From positions 2,893,758 through 2,906,123 of the forward strand of contig NC_017390.1 of assembly GCF_000026985.1 (NCBI RefSeq): a stretch of DNA of 12,366 nt. The letters run 5' to 3'. The stretch comes from Erwinia pyrifoliae DSM 12163. GTDB lineage: Bacteria > Pseudomonadota > Gammaproteobacteria > Enterobacterales > Enterobacteriaceae. Below the pieces are notes generated by a model. The model was not told where the DNA came from. It did no database searches and was given only the letters and a program-made list of their open reading frames with translations. This document shows positions 1-5,988 of this stretch, in pieces. Position 1 is the stretch's first letter; the number at the start of each line of letters is the position of its first letter. Position numbers and translations under genes: made by a program.

Positions 1-68
1 TGCTGGCTTTTGCCGCAAAAAGAGCAGTACAGCAGCTTCCCTGAACCGTCTTTGCGTTTATCGGTCAT
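1..68 (-). CDS. clpX: ClpX, ATP-dependent unfoldase subunit of ClpXP (5' fragment)
   Basis: Only the first 22 codons lie in the window; the gene runs off the left edge. The translation from the ATG at 66-68 begins MTDKRKDGSGKLLYCSFCGK, the N-terminus of enterobacterial ClpX as I recall it. Cys15 and Cys18 form the first CxxC half of the zinc-binding domain, which dimerises and recruits substrates and adaptors. The AAA+ module that unfolds proteins and feeds them into ClpP lies outside the window. A purine-rich ribosome-binding site (GAGGG) sits just upstream of the ATG. The gene follows clpP on the same strand after a 95-bp gap with no obvious promoter, so co-transcription with clpP is likely, as in E. 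coli. The open left edge reflects the window boundary and is not a truncation. Confidence 0.95.
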   Translation of the reverse strand, partial: MTDKRKDGSGKLLYCSFCGKSQ

Positions 69-96
69 TTACTTCCCTCTCATTATCGCGCTTATC

Positions 97-110
97 TTCC
101 CCCGGGGGAA
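97..110. repeat. 14-bp perfect palindrome in the clpP-clpX gap
   Basis: TTCCCCCGGGGGAA reads the same on both strands and sits about 29 bp upstream of the clpX ATG on the minus strand. It could form a short, very GC-rich hairpin only with a tight loop, or act as a symmetric protein site. No T-tract follows in the direction of transcription, so it is not a usual intrinsic terminator. Its function is unknown. Confidence 0.6.
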
Positions 111-118
111 TTAAGCAG

Positions 119-142
119 GCCGTCACCTGTGCAGGCAACGGC
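119..142 (-). other. Inverted repeat between clpP and clpX
   Basis: GCCGT (119-123) pairs with ACGGC (138-142). Inside it, CCTG (126-129) faces CAGG (132-135), giving an interrupted stem with a CA/CA internal mismatch. It lies about 22 bp past the clpP stop codon. No run of U follows in the transcript, so I read it as an intercistronic stem that may protect the clpP 3' end or lower read-through into clpX, and not as a full terminator. This is seen by eye only. Confidence 0.45.
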
Positions 143-163
143 TATCTGTCACAACTTGCATAA

Positions 164-787
164 TCAACTACGTTGGGATAATACAGAATCCACTAATCCA
201 TACTCGACAGACTCACTGGCCGACAGGAAGCGATCGCGATTGGTATCACGCTCGATGGTTTCAATCGTCTGCCCGGTATGTTTTGCCATCAGCTCGTTCA
301 TCATCTGCTTCGTTTTTATAATTTCACGCGCATGAATATCGATATCTGACGCTTGCCCCTGGAAACCGCCCAGCGGCTGGTGGATCATGACGCGCGAATT
401 GGGCAGACAGTAGCGCTTTCCTTTCGCGCCCGCAGTCAACAGAAAAGCGCCCATTGAACAAGCCTGCCCCATACAGATGGTGCTGACATCAGGCTTAATG
501 AACTGCATGGTATCGTAAATCGACATTCCTGCAGTAATCACGCCGCCGGGGGAGTTGATATAAAGATGAATATCTTTTTCTGGATTCTCCGCTTCCAGGA
601 ACAGCATCTGCGCGACGATCAGGTTGGCCATGTGGTCTTCTACCTGACCTGTCAAAAAAATAATGCGCTCTTTGAGCAGGCGCGAGTAGATGTCGTACGA
701 ACGCTCTCCGCGAGAGGTTTGTTCGACCACCATTGGCACCAAGGCCATATGAGGTGCAGTTAATTCACGTTCGCCACTGTATGACAT
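164..787 (-). CDS. clpP: ClpP, ATP-dependent Clp protease proteolytic subunit
   Basis: Serine peptidase of family S14. It forms the double heptameric ring that degrades proteins unfolded by ClpX or ClpA in the cytoplasm. From the ATG at 785-787 the product is 207 aa, the E. coli length. The catalytic triad falls at the expected precursor positions: Ser111 (in GQACSMGAF), His136 (in MIHQPLGG) and Asp185 (in DTNRDRF). The first 14 residues (to PHM, before ALVPMV) correspond to the self-cleaved propeptide of E. coli ClpP. The reading frame is open further upstream (ATG at 820, 811 and 793). However, the AGGAG ribosome-binding site directly abuts the ATG at 793 and is spaced 6 nt from the ATG at 787, which favours the latter. 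The residue before the catalytic Ser is Cys where E. coli has Ala, a variation I also recall from Pseudomonas ClpP. Transcription probably starts at the heat-shock promoter upstream. Confidence 0.98.
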   Translation of the reverse strand: MSYSGERELTAPHMALVPMVVEQTSRGERSYDIYSRLLKERIIFLTGQVEDHMANLIVAQMLFLEAENPEKDIHLYINSPGGVITAGMSIYDTMQFIKPDVSTICMGQACSMGAFLLTAGAKGKRYCLPNSRVMIHQPLGGFQGQASDIDIHAREIIKTKQMMNELMAKHTGQTIETIERDTNRDRFLSASESVEYGLVDSVLSQRS

Positions 788-876
788 TACCATCTCCTGG
801 ATATATTTCATTAGGCACACTCTGTAGCGATTCTACTTGAGAGCGATCAGGAACACTACGATTCCAGGCCTGACTA

Positions 877-903
877 CCCGATGTCATCCGGACAACGATC
901 GGG
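877..903 (-). other. Possible stem-loop in the clpP 5' leader
   Basis: CCCGAT (877-882) and ATCGGG (898-903) are perfect complements around a 15-nt centre that itself contains GTC/GAC arms. If transcription starts at the sigma-32 promoter at 926-954, this element lies in the clpP leader, roughly 90-115 nt upstream of the start codon. A role in mRNA stability or translation is possible but not shown. Confidence 0.35.
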
Positions 904-925
904 CCTGATGACTTCTATTGTAACC

Positions 926-954
926 ATTTGGGGATCTTCCCCTGCTATTTCAAG
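926..954 (-). promoter_or_regulatory. Sigma-32 (heat-shock) promoter of clpP
   Basis: Read on the minus strand, CTTGAAA (954-948) is followed by a 14-nt spacer and CCCCAAAT (933-926). The sigma-32 consensus is CTTGAAA, 11-16 nt, CCCCATNT, so the -35 element is perfect and the -10 differs at one position. E. coli clpP is a known heat-shock gene, and the site lies upstream of clpP in the right orientation. It predicts a leader of about 130 nt. The rest of the 334-bp tig-clpP gap (788-1121) holds the tig terminator, the leader stem described separately, and a weak sigma-70-like pair (TTAGCA, 17 nt, TATGCT) overlapping just upstream. I see no small gene in it. Confidence 0.85.
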
Positions 955-1067
955 CATAACAACGTTTTTATCAACTGCTAACCAGGAAAAGTAGCTTAAC
1001 GGATAATTTGCGGAGTAAATGAGCAATTAACTGTCAAATGTTCTCACTTGCCATGCTATAGAAAAGC

Positions 1068-1099
1068 AAAAGCCCGCAACCAGGTAGTTGCGGGCTTTT
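1068..1099 (-). terminator. Rho-independent terminator of tig
   Basis: AAAAGCCCGCAAC (1068-1080) and GTTGCGGGCTTTT (1087-1099) form a 13-bp perfect stem with the 6-nt loop CAGGTA. It lies 23 bp past the tig stop codon. On the minus strand the second arm ends in GCUUUU, followed by GCUUUUC, a usable U-tract. The arms are symmetric, but no plus-strand gene ends here, so tig is the natural client. It separates tig from clpP transcription, consistent with the separate clpP promoter. Confidence 0.9.
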
Positions 1100-1121
1100 G
1101 TCATCACCAGAAAGTTTTAAA

Positions 1122-2426
1122 TCAGGCCGTGGCGGTCTGGTTCATGAGTTCCTGGAATTTTGTTGCTTTTTCAGTCACTTTCGCTTTTTCCAGCACGGCT
1201 TCAACAGCCTGCTCTTCCAGCGCAACGTTACGCATATTGTTCATCAGCTCGGCGTTTTTGCTGTAGAACTCGATCACTTCTGACGGATCTTCGTAGGCGG
1301 AAGCCATCTCTTCGATCAGCGCTTTAACACGATCTTCGTCAGCTTTCAGCTCGTGGGTACGAATCACTTCACCCAGCAGCAAGCCAACCACGACACGGCG
1401 TTTCGCCTGCTCTTCGAACAGCTCACGAGGCAGTTCAAGAGCCTGTTTCTCATCACCACCGAAGCGCTGAGCTGCCTGACGTTTGAGAACATCGATTTCA
1501 CCGTCAACCAGAGCCGCTGGAACGTCGATGTCGTTAGCTTTAACCAGCCCATCGATTGCCTGCGTCTTCACGCGGTTACGTACAGCGCCTTTCAGTTCAC
1601 GCTGCATGTTCTTACGAACTTCTGCACGCAGACCATCCAGAGAACCCGCTTCCACGCCGAAACGCTTGATGAACTCTTCAGTAAGCTCTGGCAGTTCGCG
1701 TTCTTCAACTTTCTTCAGCACGATGTCGAACTTGGCTGCTTTCCCTTTCAGGTTTTCAGCGTGGTAGTCTTCCGGGAAGCTGACGTCGATGGTGAATGTT
1801 TCACCGGCTTTGCGACCAACAACACCTTCTTCAAAGCCTGGGATCATGCGACCCTGGCCCATAGCCAGCACGAAGTCGGACGCTTTGCCGCCTTCGAACT
1901 CTTCACCGTCTACGGAGCCGGTGAAGTCGATGGTAGCGCGGTCTTCGGCAGTCGCTGCTGCATCGGTTTCTTTCCAGGTGGCCTGCTGCTTGCGCAGCGT
2001 GTCCAGCATGGTGTCAACGTCAGCTTCGGTGACTTCAACAACCGGTTTTTCAACTTCGATGGCTTCCAGACCCTGCAGCTCAACTTCCGGGTAGACTTCA
2101 AACTCGGCAGAGAAAGTAAAGTCTTCACCGATTTTATACTCGCCTGGCACATACTGAGGCGCGCCAGCCGGATTAATTTTTTCTTTGATGATTGCATCAA
2201 CAAAGTTGCGCTGCATCAGATCGCCCAGAACGTCCTGGCGAACGGAAGCACCGTAACGCTGCGCCACAACGGTCATCGGTACTTTACCTTTACGGAAACC
2301 GTCGATACGTACTTTCTTAGCTACGCTGACCAGCTCATTTTTCACCGCGTTTTCGATCACATCTTTATCAACGGTAATCGTTACGCGACGGCCAAGGCCC
2401 TGAGTTGTTTCTACTGAAACTTGCAT
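1122..2426 (-). CDS. tig: Trigger factor, ribosome-associated chaperone and peptidyl-prolyl isomerase
   Basis: The 434-aa product starts [14 protein letters not shown] and follows E. coli trigger factor (432 aa) along its whole length. Domain order: N-terminal ribosome-binding domain (about 1-115) with the signature GFRKGKVP at 43-50, whose Phe44-Arg45-Lys46 contact ribosomal protein L23; an FKBP-type prolyl isomerase domain (about 150-245, including [16 protein letters not shown]); then the helical C-terminal domain that forms the arms cradling nascent chains (about 246-434). The protein binds at the ribosome exit tunnel and holds new polypeptides before release or transfer to DnaK/GroEL. 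The ATG at 2424-2426 is preceded by TGAGGTAATAAG, a good ribosome-binding site. The gene has its own promoter and terminator and so appears monocistronic. The C-terminus is two residues longer than in E. coli. Long ORFs on the opposite strand are mirror artefacts. Confidence 0.99.
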   Translation of the reverse strand: MQVSVETTQGLGRRVTITVDKDVIENAVKNELVSVAKKVRIDGFRKGKVPMTVVAQRYGASVRQDVLGDLMQRNFVDAIIKEKINPAGAPQYVPGEYKIGEDFTFSAEFEVYPEVELQGLEAIEVEKPVVEVTEADVDTMLDTLRKQQATWKETDAAATAEDRATIDFTGSVDGEEFEGGKASDFVLAMGQGRMIPGFEEGVVGRKAGETFTIDVSFPEDYHAENLKGKAAKFDIVLKKVEERELPELTEEFIKRFGVEAGSLDGLRAEVRKNMQRELKGAVRNRVKTQAIDGLVKANDIDVPAALVDGEIDVLKRQAAQRFGGDEKQALELPRELFEEQAKRRVVVGLLLGEVIRTHELKADEDRVKALIEEMASAYEDPSEVIEFYSKNAELMNNMRNVALEEQAVEAVLEKAKVTEKATKFQELMNQTATA

Positions 2427-2503
2427 CTTATTACCTCAAAAAATCACGTGCTCGGTCAACTTCAGACGCACCCTGCCTTTATTCACAAGATGAATCTAAC
2501 AAC

Positions 2504-2555
2504 CGGGACGGCTTCTGATGCCAGAACCACATTCCCTGTTAACAAAAGCGTCCCG
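2504..2555 (-). other. Long stem-loop in the tig 5' leader
   Basis: CGGGACG (2504-2510) pairs perfectly with CGTCCCG (2549-2555). After a single bulged base the stem continues as CTT/AAG, and the enclosed sequence contains a second small hairpin, TCTG (2514-2517) with CAGA (2522-2525) around a 4-nt loop. With a start site near 2576 from the promoter at 2583-2611, the structure occupies the first part of a roughly 150-nt leader and ends about 75 nt before the tig ATG. No U-tract follows, so it does not look like an attenuator terminator. Confidence 0.5.
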
Positions 2556-2582
2556 AAGACATAGCGGAAAAATAGACGCAGC

Positions 2583-2611
2583 ATTATAGCGACAACATCA
2601 TGACGAGTCGA
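2583..2611 (-). promoter_or_regulatory. Sigma-70 promoter of tig
   Basis: On the minus strand, a perfect -10 box TATAAT (2588-2583) lies 17 nt after TCGACT (2611-2606), which matches TTGACA at four of six positions. The -35 region is overlapped by an inverted repeat, CGAGTC (2604-2609) and GACTCG (2623-2628), that could be an operator or chance. The 348-bp bolA-tig gap (2427-2774) contains this promoter, the leader stem, the bolA terminator, and a symmetric CACTG-5-CAGTG element at 2673-2687. No small gene is convincing there. Confidence 0.75.
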
Positions 2612-2709
2612 GGCTACACGATGACTCGAACCCCGTAACTTCTTACATTTTTGTCATCAAAACGTAATATTTCACTGCCGGCCAGTGTTTTTGCGCGTAA
2701 TCATCAAAA

Positions 2710-2732
2710 GGCCACCTCAAAAACAGGTGGCC
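2710..2732 (-). terminator. Rho-independent terminator of bolA
   Basis: GGCCACCT (2710-2717) and AGGTGGCC (2725-2732) form an 8-bp perfect stem with a 7-nt loop. On the minus strand the stem is followed by UUUUGAUGAU. It begins 42 bp past the bolA stop codon, so bolA transcription should mostly end before the tig promoter. Confidence 0.85.
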
Positions 2733-2774
2733 AGGGTGATGACAATGTTCTTGCGTTACCGCGTTCAGCTCATG

Positions 2775-3089
2775 CTATGACAGAATGCCGGCACCGCGAC
2801 AGCCTGGCGATGCGGGCACCGTATCCTGCAATGTAGCCCACTCTTTCAGCGTATAACTGTGTAGCGCCAGCGCGTGCACGCTGCCTGCCAGTTCTTCAGC
2901 CAGTACGGCGTAAATAGCACGGTGCCGGGAAAGCAGGCGATGGTCGTTAAAGCTCTCGCTAACGATAACCACTTTAAAATGACTTTCCGCCCCCGCAGGT
3001 ACGTTGTGACGATAGCTTTCGTCTTGCACCTCAAGATACACCGGAGAAAACGCCGTACGTAGCTTATCTTCTATTTCTTCACGGACCAT
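2775..3089 (-). CDS. bolA: BolA family transcriptional regulator / stress-response protein
   Basis: The 104-aa product is one residue shorter than E. coli BolA (105 as I recall it) and shows the family core: [20 protein letters not shown] (about 21-40), the RHR-IY helix (about 55-60) and the C-terminal [10 protein letters not shown] segment with the conserved His used in Fe-S cluster sharing with monothiol glutaredoxins. BolA has an alpha-beta fold of the class II KH type. In E. coli it affects cell shape, biofilm and murein enzyme expression and is induced in stationary phase. The ATG at 3087-3089 is preceded by AGGAG at 7-nt spacing. The gene is transcribed away from yajG and ends at the hairpin at 2710-2732. 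The C-terminal tail ([13 protein letters not shown]) keeps the enterobacterial form. I could not recognise an E. coli-type gearbox promoter. Confidence 0.97.
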   Translation of the reverse strand: MVREEIEDKLRTAFSPVYLEVQDESYRHNVPAGAESHFKVVIVSESFNDHRLLSRHRAIYAVLAEELAGSVHALALHSYTLKEWATLQDTVPASPGCRGAGILS

Positions 3090-3355
3090 ATCAGGACTCC
3101 TAAGATGCAGACGATTAACGCTCTATCCCCTTTAAATCGTAGTCGTTTTCAGATGAAACTGACTACATGTAACACATTTTATCTGTGCACGGTGAAAAGT
3201 GAGTGAATCCGTTGCAACATAGCAATGGTATTGATGTCAAACCGCCGATGGCAACGCAATGAATTTACGCGCTGCAGGGGTTCTTCTGCTAGCAGGCAAT
3301 GATATGATGGCCGCTGTTTTGCCAGCAATACTTTTCACACAATCGAGAAAAAAGC
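3090..3355. other. Divergent bolA-yajG intergenic region
   Basis: These 266 bp carry the promoters of two divergent genes. Towards yajG I see an extended -10 (annotated separately). Towards bolA the best -10-like hexamer is TAAAAT (3181-3176 on the minus strand), without a credible -35. A TTGCAA element upstream on the same strand resembles the gearbox -35 (CTGCAA), but no CGGCAAGT-like -10 is present. A 10-bp palindrome CTGCTAGCAG lies at 3286-3295, just upstream of the yajG -10. I see no open frame of interest. Confidence 0.5.
3300..3308 (+). promoter_or_regulatory. Extended -10 promoter of yajG
   Basis: TG at 3300-3301, one base, then TATGAT (3303-3308; five of six matches to TATAAT) form an extended -10 element. 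No good -35 is visible at 16-18 nt spacing, as is common for this promoter class. The start would be near 3315, giving a leader of about 40 nt to the yajG ATG. Confidence 0.6.
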
Positions 3356-3934
3356 ATGTTAAAAAAAATTATCTTCCCTCTGCTGGCCGTATTTGTGCTG
3401 GCTGGCTGTGCGAGTAACAGCAATACGCTTGATGTTTCGCCGAAAATTCAGTTGCCTCAGCGCGATCCTGGCCTGATGGCTACCACTGTCAGCATCAATG
3501 GTGCCGACAGACGCAGCGATCAGGCCCTGGCCAAAGTCAATCGCGATGGCCGGTTGGTGACGCTTACGCCTTCACGCGATCTGCGTTTCCTGCTGCAGGA
3601 AACCCTGGAAAAACAGATGACCGCGCGCGGTTATATGATCGGACCTGCCGGTGCAGTTGATCTGCAAATCATCGTGAATAATCTGTATGCCGATGTAACA
3701 CAAGGCAATGTCCGTTACAGCATTACCACCAAAGCGGATATTTCAGTTATCGCCACCGCCAAAAACGGCAGTAAGCAGGTGAAAAATTACCGTCAGACTA
3801 ACAGCGTTGAAGGTGCGTTCTCCGCAACCAACGACAAGATCACTAAGGTTGTTAACAACGCCTTAGGCGACGTAATAGCTGACATGGCACAGGACACCAG
3901 CGTGACTGAATTTATCAAACAAAACGCGCGTTAA
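3356..3934 (+). CDS. yajG: YajG family outer-membrane lipoprotein
   Basis: The 192-aa product has the E. coli YajG length and many identical blocks (VSINGADRRSDQALAKV, SRDLRFLLQETLEKQMTARG, EFIKQNAR at the end). The N-terminus MLKKIIFPLLAVFVLAGC is a lipoprotein signal: two lysines, a hydrophobic core and the lipobox LAGC with Cys18 as the acylation site. The residue after Cys is Ala, not Asp, so sorting to the outer membrane by the Lol system is expected. The mature part has no transmembrane helix and belongs to a family of uncharacterised lipoproteins; no enzyme activity can be read from it. The ribosome-binding site before the ATG is weak (GAGAAAAAAGC). ampG follows 44 bp downstream on the same strand, so the two may be co-transcribed with a hairpin in between. 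Confidence 0.95.
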   Translation: MLKKIIFPLLAVFVLAGCASNSNTLDVSPKIQLPQRDPGLMATTVSINGADRRSDQALAKVNRDGRLVTLTPSRDLRFLLQETLEKQMTARGYMIGPAGAVDLQIIVNNLYADVTQGNVRYSITTKADISVIATAKNGSKQVKNYRQTNSVEGAFSATNDKITKVVNNALGDVIADMAQDTSVTEFIKQNAR

Positions 3935-3942
3935 TCCTCTCC

Positions 3943-3963
3943 GGCCCGGCAGGACGCCGGGCC
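3943..3963 (+). other. GC-rich hairpin between yajG and ampG
   Basis: GGCCCGGC (3943-3950) and GCCGGGCC (3956-3963) form an 8-bp perfect stem with the 5-nt loop AGGAC. It starts 9 bp past the yajG stop and ends 15 bp before the ampG ATG. Only a TGATTT follows, so termination would be partial. It may stabilise the yajG mRNA end or lower ampG expression relative to yajG. Its downstream arm also lies close to the ampG ribosome-binding site (AAGG, about 3970). Confidence 0.65.
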
Positions 3964-3978
3964 TGATTTAAGGTTCAT

Positions 3979-5466
3979 ATGCCCAATCAATATCTGCAGA
4001 TTTTTACGCGGCGTAACAGCGCCCTTCTTTTATTACTCGGCTTCGCTTCCGGCCTTCCGCTGGCACTGACTTCAGGTACATTGCAGGCATGGATGGCAGT
4101 CGAGAATGTCGACATTAAAACCATCGGCTTCTTTTCTCTGGTCGGCCAGGCATACGTCTTTAAGTTTCTCTGGTCACCGTTGATGGATCGCTACACACTG
4201 CCGTTTCTTGGCCGCAGGCGTGGCTGGCTGCTCGTTACGCAAATATTATTGACGGTCGGTATTGCGCTAATGGGTTTTATGCAGCCTTCCCACGATTTGA
4301 CGTTACTGGCTGCGCTGGCGGTGCTGATTGCATTCTGTTCGGCATCCCAGGATATTGTATTTGATGCATGGAAAACTGACGTACTGACGGTGGCGGAACG
4401 TGGTGGCGGTGCAGCAATAAGCGTTCTGGGATACCGGCTCGCGATGTTGGTTTCCGGCGGACTGGCGTTGTGGTTGGCCGACCGTTTCCTTGGCTGGCAG
4501 GCAATCTGGTGGCTGATGGCCGCCATGATGTTTCCCGGGATTATCGCCACACTTCTGGCGAGAGAACCAGAAAATTCCATAAAGCGGCCCCGTTCCCTGG
4601 AAGAGGCTGCGTTTGCCCCGCTGGGCGACTTCTTTAATCGTAATAATGCCTGGCTGATCCTGTCGCTGATCGTGCTGTATAAGCTGGGTGACGCGTTCGC
4701 CGCCAGCCTGAATACCATTTTTCTTATTCGCGGCGTTGGATTTGATGCAGGTGAAGTTGGGCTGGTCAACAAGACTCTGGGGCTGATGGCGACAATCATT
4801 GGCGCCCTGGCTGGCGGGATGTTGATGCAACGTCTTAGCCTTTTCCGCGCACTGATGCTGTTTGGCACTTTGCAGGCGGTCTCCAATCTCGGTTACTGGA
4901 TGCTGGCGGTAACCGACAAAAACCTTTTCAACATGGCTGCCGCCGTTGCCGTCGAAAACCTGTGTGGCGGTATGGGTACTGCCGCTTTTGTTGCGCTGCT
5001 GATGACCTTGTGCAACCGATCGTTTTCCGCTACCCAGTTTGCCCTGCTCTCTGCGCTTGCTGCGGTTGGCCGCGTTTATGTCGGTCCGGTCGCAGGCTGG
5101 TTTGTTGAAAGTTGGGGCTGGTCGGCCTTTTATGCTTTCACCGTGGTGGCGGCTTTACCGGGCCTGCTGCTACTGGCCGGCTGTAAATCGACGCTGGAAT
5201 ATGCACAGAATCACAGTGATTTTCCGCCGCGTAGCACCTGGCTATCGGGGTATCGCTGGGCGCTGCGCGCACTGCTGTGCGGCTGCGTGCTGCTGGCTGG
5301 CTGGCTACTGTTACTGATGCTGGAAGCGCTGGGATGGTTAACGGTGAGCGGATTAAGCAACGCGCTGTTTGAAATTGGCATCGTATTGCTGCTGGGTGCC
5401 ATCGTCCTTGGTACGTCGCTGGATTACATGACAACGCGTAAAAATCCAGATTCGTCAACACCATAG
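3979..5466 (+). CDS. ampG: AmpG, muropeptide MFS transporter
   Basis: Inner-membrane permease that imports anhydro-muropeptides (GlcNAc-anhydroMurNAc peptides) from periplasm to cytoplasm for cell-wall recycling. In species with an inducible AmpC beta-lactamase this step supplies the inducer. The 495-aa product, close to E. coli AmpG (491 aa), is hydrophobic throughout with about 12-14 membrane segments. It keeps the strongly conserved GFASGLPLALTSGTLQAWM near the N-terminus (21-39), the motif A-like SPLMDRYTLPFLGRRRGW (66-83), FCSASQDIVFDAWKTDVL, and GRVYVGPVAGWFVE in the C-terminal half. Divergence from E. coli is concentrated in the last 90 residues. The ATG at 3979 has AAGG about 6 nt upstream. 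The neighbourhood (yajG upstream, cyo downstream) matches E. coli. No ampC or ampR is present in this window. Confidence 0.97.
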   Translation: MPNQYLQIFTRRNSALLLLLGFASGLPLALTSGTLQAWMAVENVDIKTIGFFSLVGQAYVFKFLWSPLMDRYTLPFLGRRRGWLLVTQILLTVGIALMGFMQPSHDLTLLAALAVLIAFCSASQDIVFDAWKTDVLTVAERGGGAAISVLGYRLAMLVSGGLALWLADRFLGWQAIWWLMAAMMFPGIIATLLAREPENSIKRPRSLEEAAFAPLGDFFNRNNAWLILSLIVLYKLGDAFAASLNTIFLIRGVGFDAGEVGLVNKTLGLMATIIGALAGGMLMQRLSLFRALMLFGTLQAVSNLGYWMLAVTDKNLFNMAAAVAVENLCGGMGTAAFVALLMTLCNRSFSATQFALLSALAAVGRVYVGPVAGWFVESWGWSAFYAFTVVAALPGLLLLAGCKSTLEYAQNHSDFPPRSTWLSGYRWALRALLCGCVLLAGWLLLLMLEALGWLTVSGLSNALFEIGIVLLLGAIVLGTSLDYMTTRKNPDSSTP

Positions 5467-5494
5467 CGCATCTTACCTCAGAGAAAGCGATGGG

Positions 5495-5524
5495 TAAGCT
5501 GGCCACTGTTGGGTGGCTGGCTTA
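5495..5524 (+). terminator. Probable ampG terminator
   Basis: TAAGCTGGCCAC (5495-5506) pairs with GTGGCTGGCTTA (5513-5524) as a 12-bp stem containing two G-U pairs around a 6-nt loop, followed by ACTGTTT. It lies 28 bp past the ampG stop codon. The U-tract is short, so efficiency is uncertain. A second small hairpin, CGTCAT (5543-5548) with ATGACG (5554-5559), follows. Confidence 0.6.
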
Positions 5525-5680
5525 ACTGTTTGGGGTGAATGCCGTCATAGCGAATGACGATCGGAGATTACCTTGTCGCCTATTCTGAACTTATCGAGAA
5601 AATTTATTTTTAAGCATTTTTTGAGGTTTTTTGCCAGCCGACCTATCATTAATTATCTCACTTTGAATTATTAATCACCG

Positions 5681-5809
5681 GTTAGTAACTATTCTAGGTT
5701 AAATATAAATGTCGCCATGCTAAATTTTTGTTAAATAATTGGTGCGTTAATTGACTGGTTATAGCTGATGCAATTTCTGTAAGGTTATTTAAATCAGATT
5801 TTGTTATAT
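5681..5809 (+). promoter_or_regulatory. Array of GTTA elements, possible ArcA-binding region
   Basis: GTTA occurs seven times in the same orientation, at 5681, 5698, 5730, 5746, 5758, 5784 and 5803. Several copies extend toward the ArcA core GTTAATTA (GTTAAATA at 5698 and 5730, GTTAATTG at 5746). ArcA sites are direct repeats of this core spaced by about 11 bp. The pair at 5746 and 5758 is 12 bp apart, and the other spacings are looser. The array lies upstream of and over the predicted cyoA promoter, where a repressor would act. The region is AT-rich, so some copies will be chance. Confidence 0.45.
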
Positions 5810-5810
5810 T
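5802..5810 (+). promoter_or_regulatory. Extended -10 promoter candidate for the cyo operon
   Basis: TG (5802-5803), one base, then TATATT (5805-5810; five of six matches to TATAAT). No good -35 is seen at 17 nt (AGGTTA). Transcription would start near 5817, giving a leader of about 174 nt before cyoA. The site lies inside the GTTA array, consistent with repression by ArcA. Confidence 0.5.
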
Positions 5811-5839
5811 AGTGCCAACCCTTTGCCAGTGTTCATATT

Positions 5840-5900
5840 TTGTCACCTCCGGCAACAGATGTGACAACGTTTGCAAAAGGTGTCAACACCCTGCTGACAC
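5840..5900 (+). repeat. Cluster of alternating TGTCA/TGACA elements in the cyo leader
   Basis: Four copies alternate in orientation: TTGTCAC (5840-5846), GTGACAA (5861-5867), GTGTCA (5880-5885) and TGACAC (5895-5900). The first two are 7-bp perfect complements, and the last two are 6-bp perfect complements. Copies two and three can also pair (TGACA with TGTCA). In addition GCAACAG (5852-5858) is complementary to CTGTTGC (5904-5910), so several mutually exclusive RNA folds are possible. Alternatively the copies are half-sites for a DNA-binding protein. The cluster lies downstream of the -10 candidate, between it and cyoA. Confidence 0.6.
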
Positions 5901-5955
5901 AACCTGTTGCAGGTTTACAGTACCGAAACCTTCCCGTAAAATGCCGCCACACTTA

Positions 5956-5988
5956 AACGACAATAGAGCCCTTGTCATTGAGGTCGTT
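5956..5988 (+). other. Inverted repeats around the cyoA ribosome-binding site
   Basis: GACAA (5959-5963) can pair with TTGTC (5972-5976), leaving the Shine-Dalgarno GAGG (5980-5983) free. Alternatively AACGAC (5956-5961) can pair with GTCGTT (5983-5988), which covers the stretch between the Shine-Dalgarno and the ATG at 5991. The two pairings use the same upstream bases and exclude each other. Confidence 0.4.

Noticed and set aside
501..511. Possible frameshift or pseudogene signals in the conserved genes
   Set aside because: I checked lengths, ends and key residues of all eleven complete genes. Every frame is intact and no catalytic or ligand residue that I could place is missing.
788..820. 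Upstream in-frame starts for ClpP (ATG at 820, 811, 793)
   Set aside because: The AGGAG site is best spaced for the ATG at 787, and only that start gives the family N-terminus (MSYSGE) and the 207-aa length with catalytic residues at standard positions.
1353..2417. 354-aa open frame on the plus strand opposite tig
   Set aside because: It lies wholly inside tig, whose product is unmistakable. The translation is low-complexity-like (rich in F, H, Q) with no family resemblance and no ribosome-binding site; it is a mirror of tig codon use.
2651..2836. 61-aa open frame on the plus strand between tig and bolA
   Set aside because: It crosses the bolA terminator hairpin and runs into bolA antisense, with no ribosome-binding site or recognisable protein features.
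4191..4886. 231-aa open frame on the minus strand opposite ampG
   Set aside because: Antisense shadow of the hydrophobic ampG sequence. A second antisense frame (4303-4830) overlaps it, which shows that such frames arise easily here.
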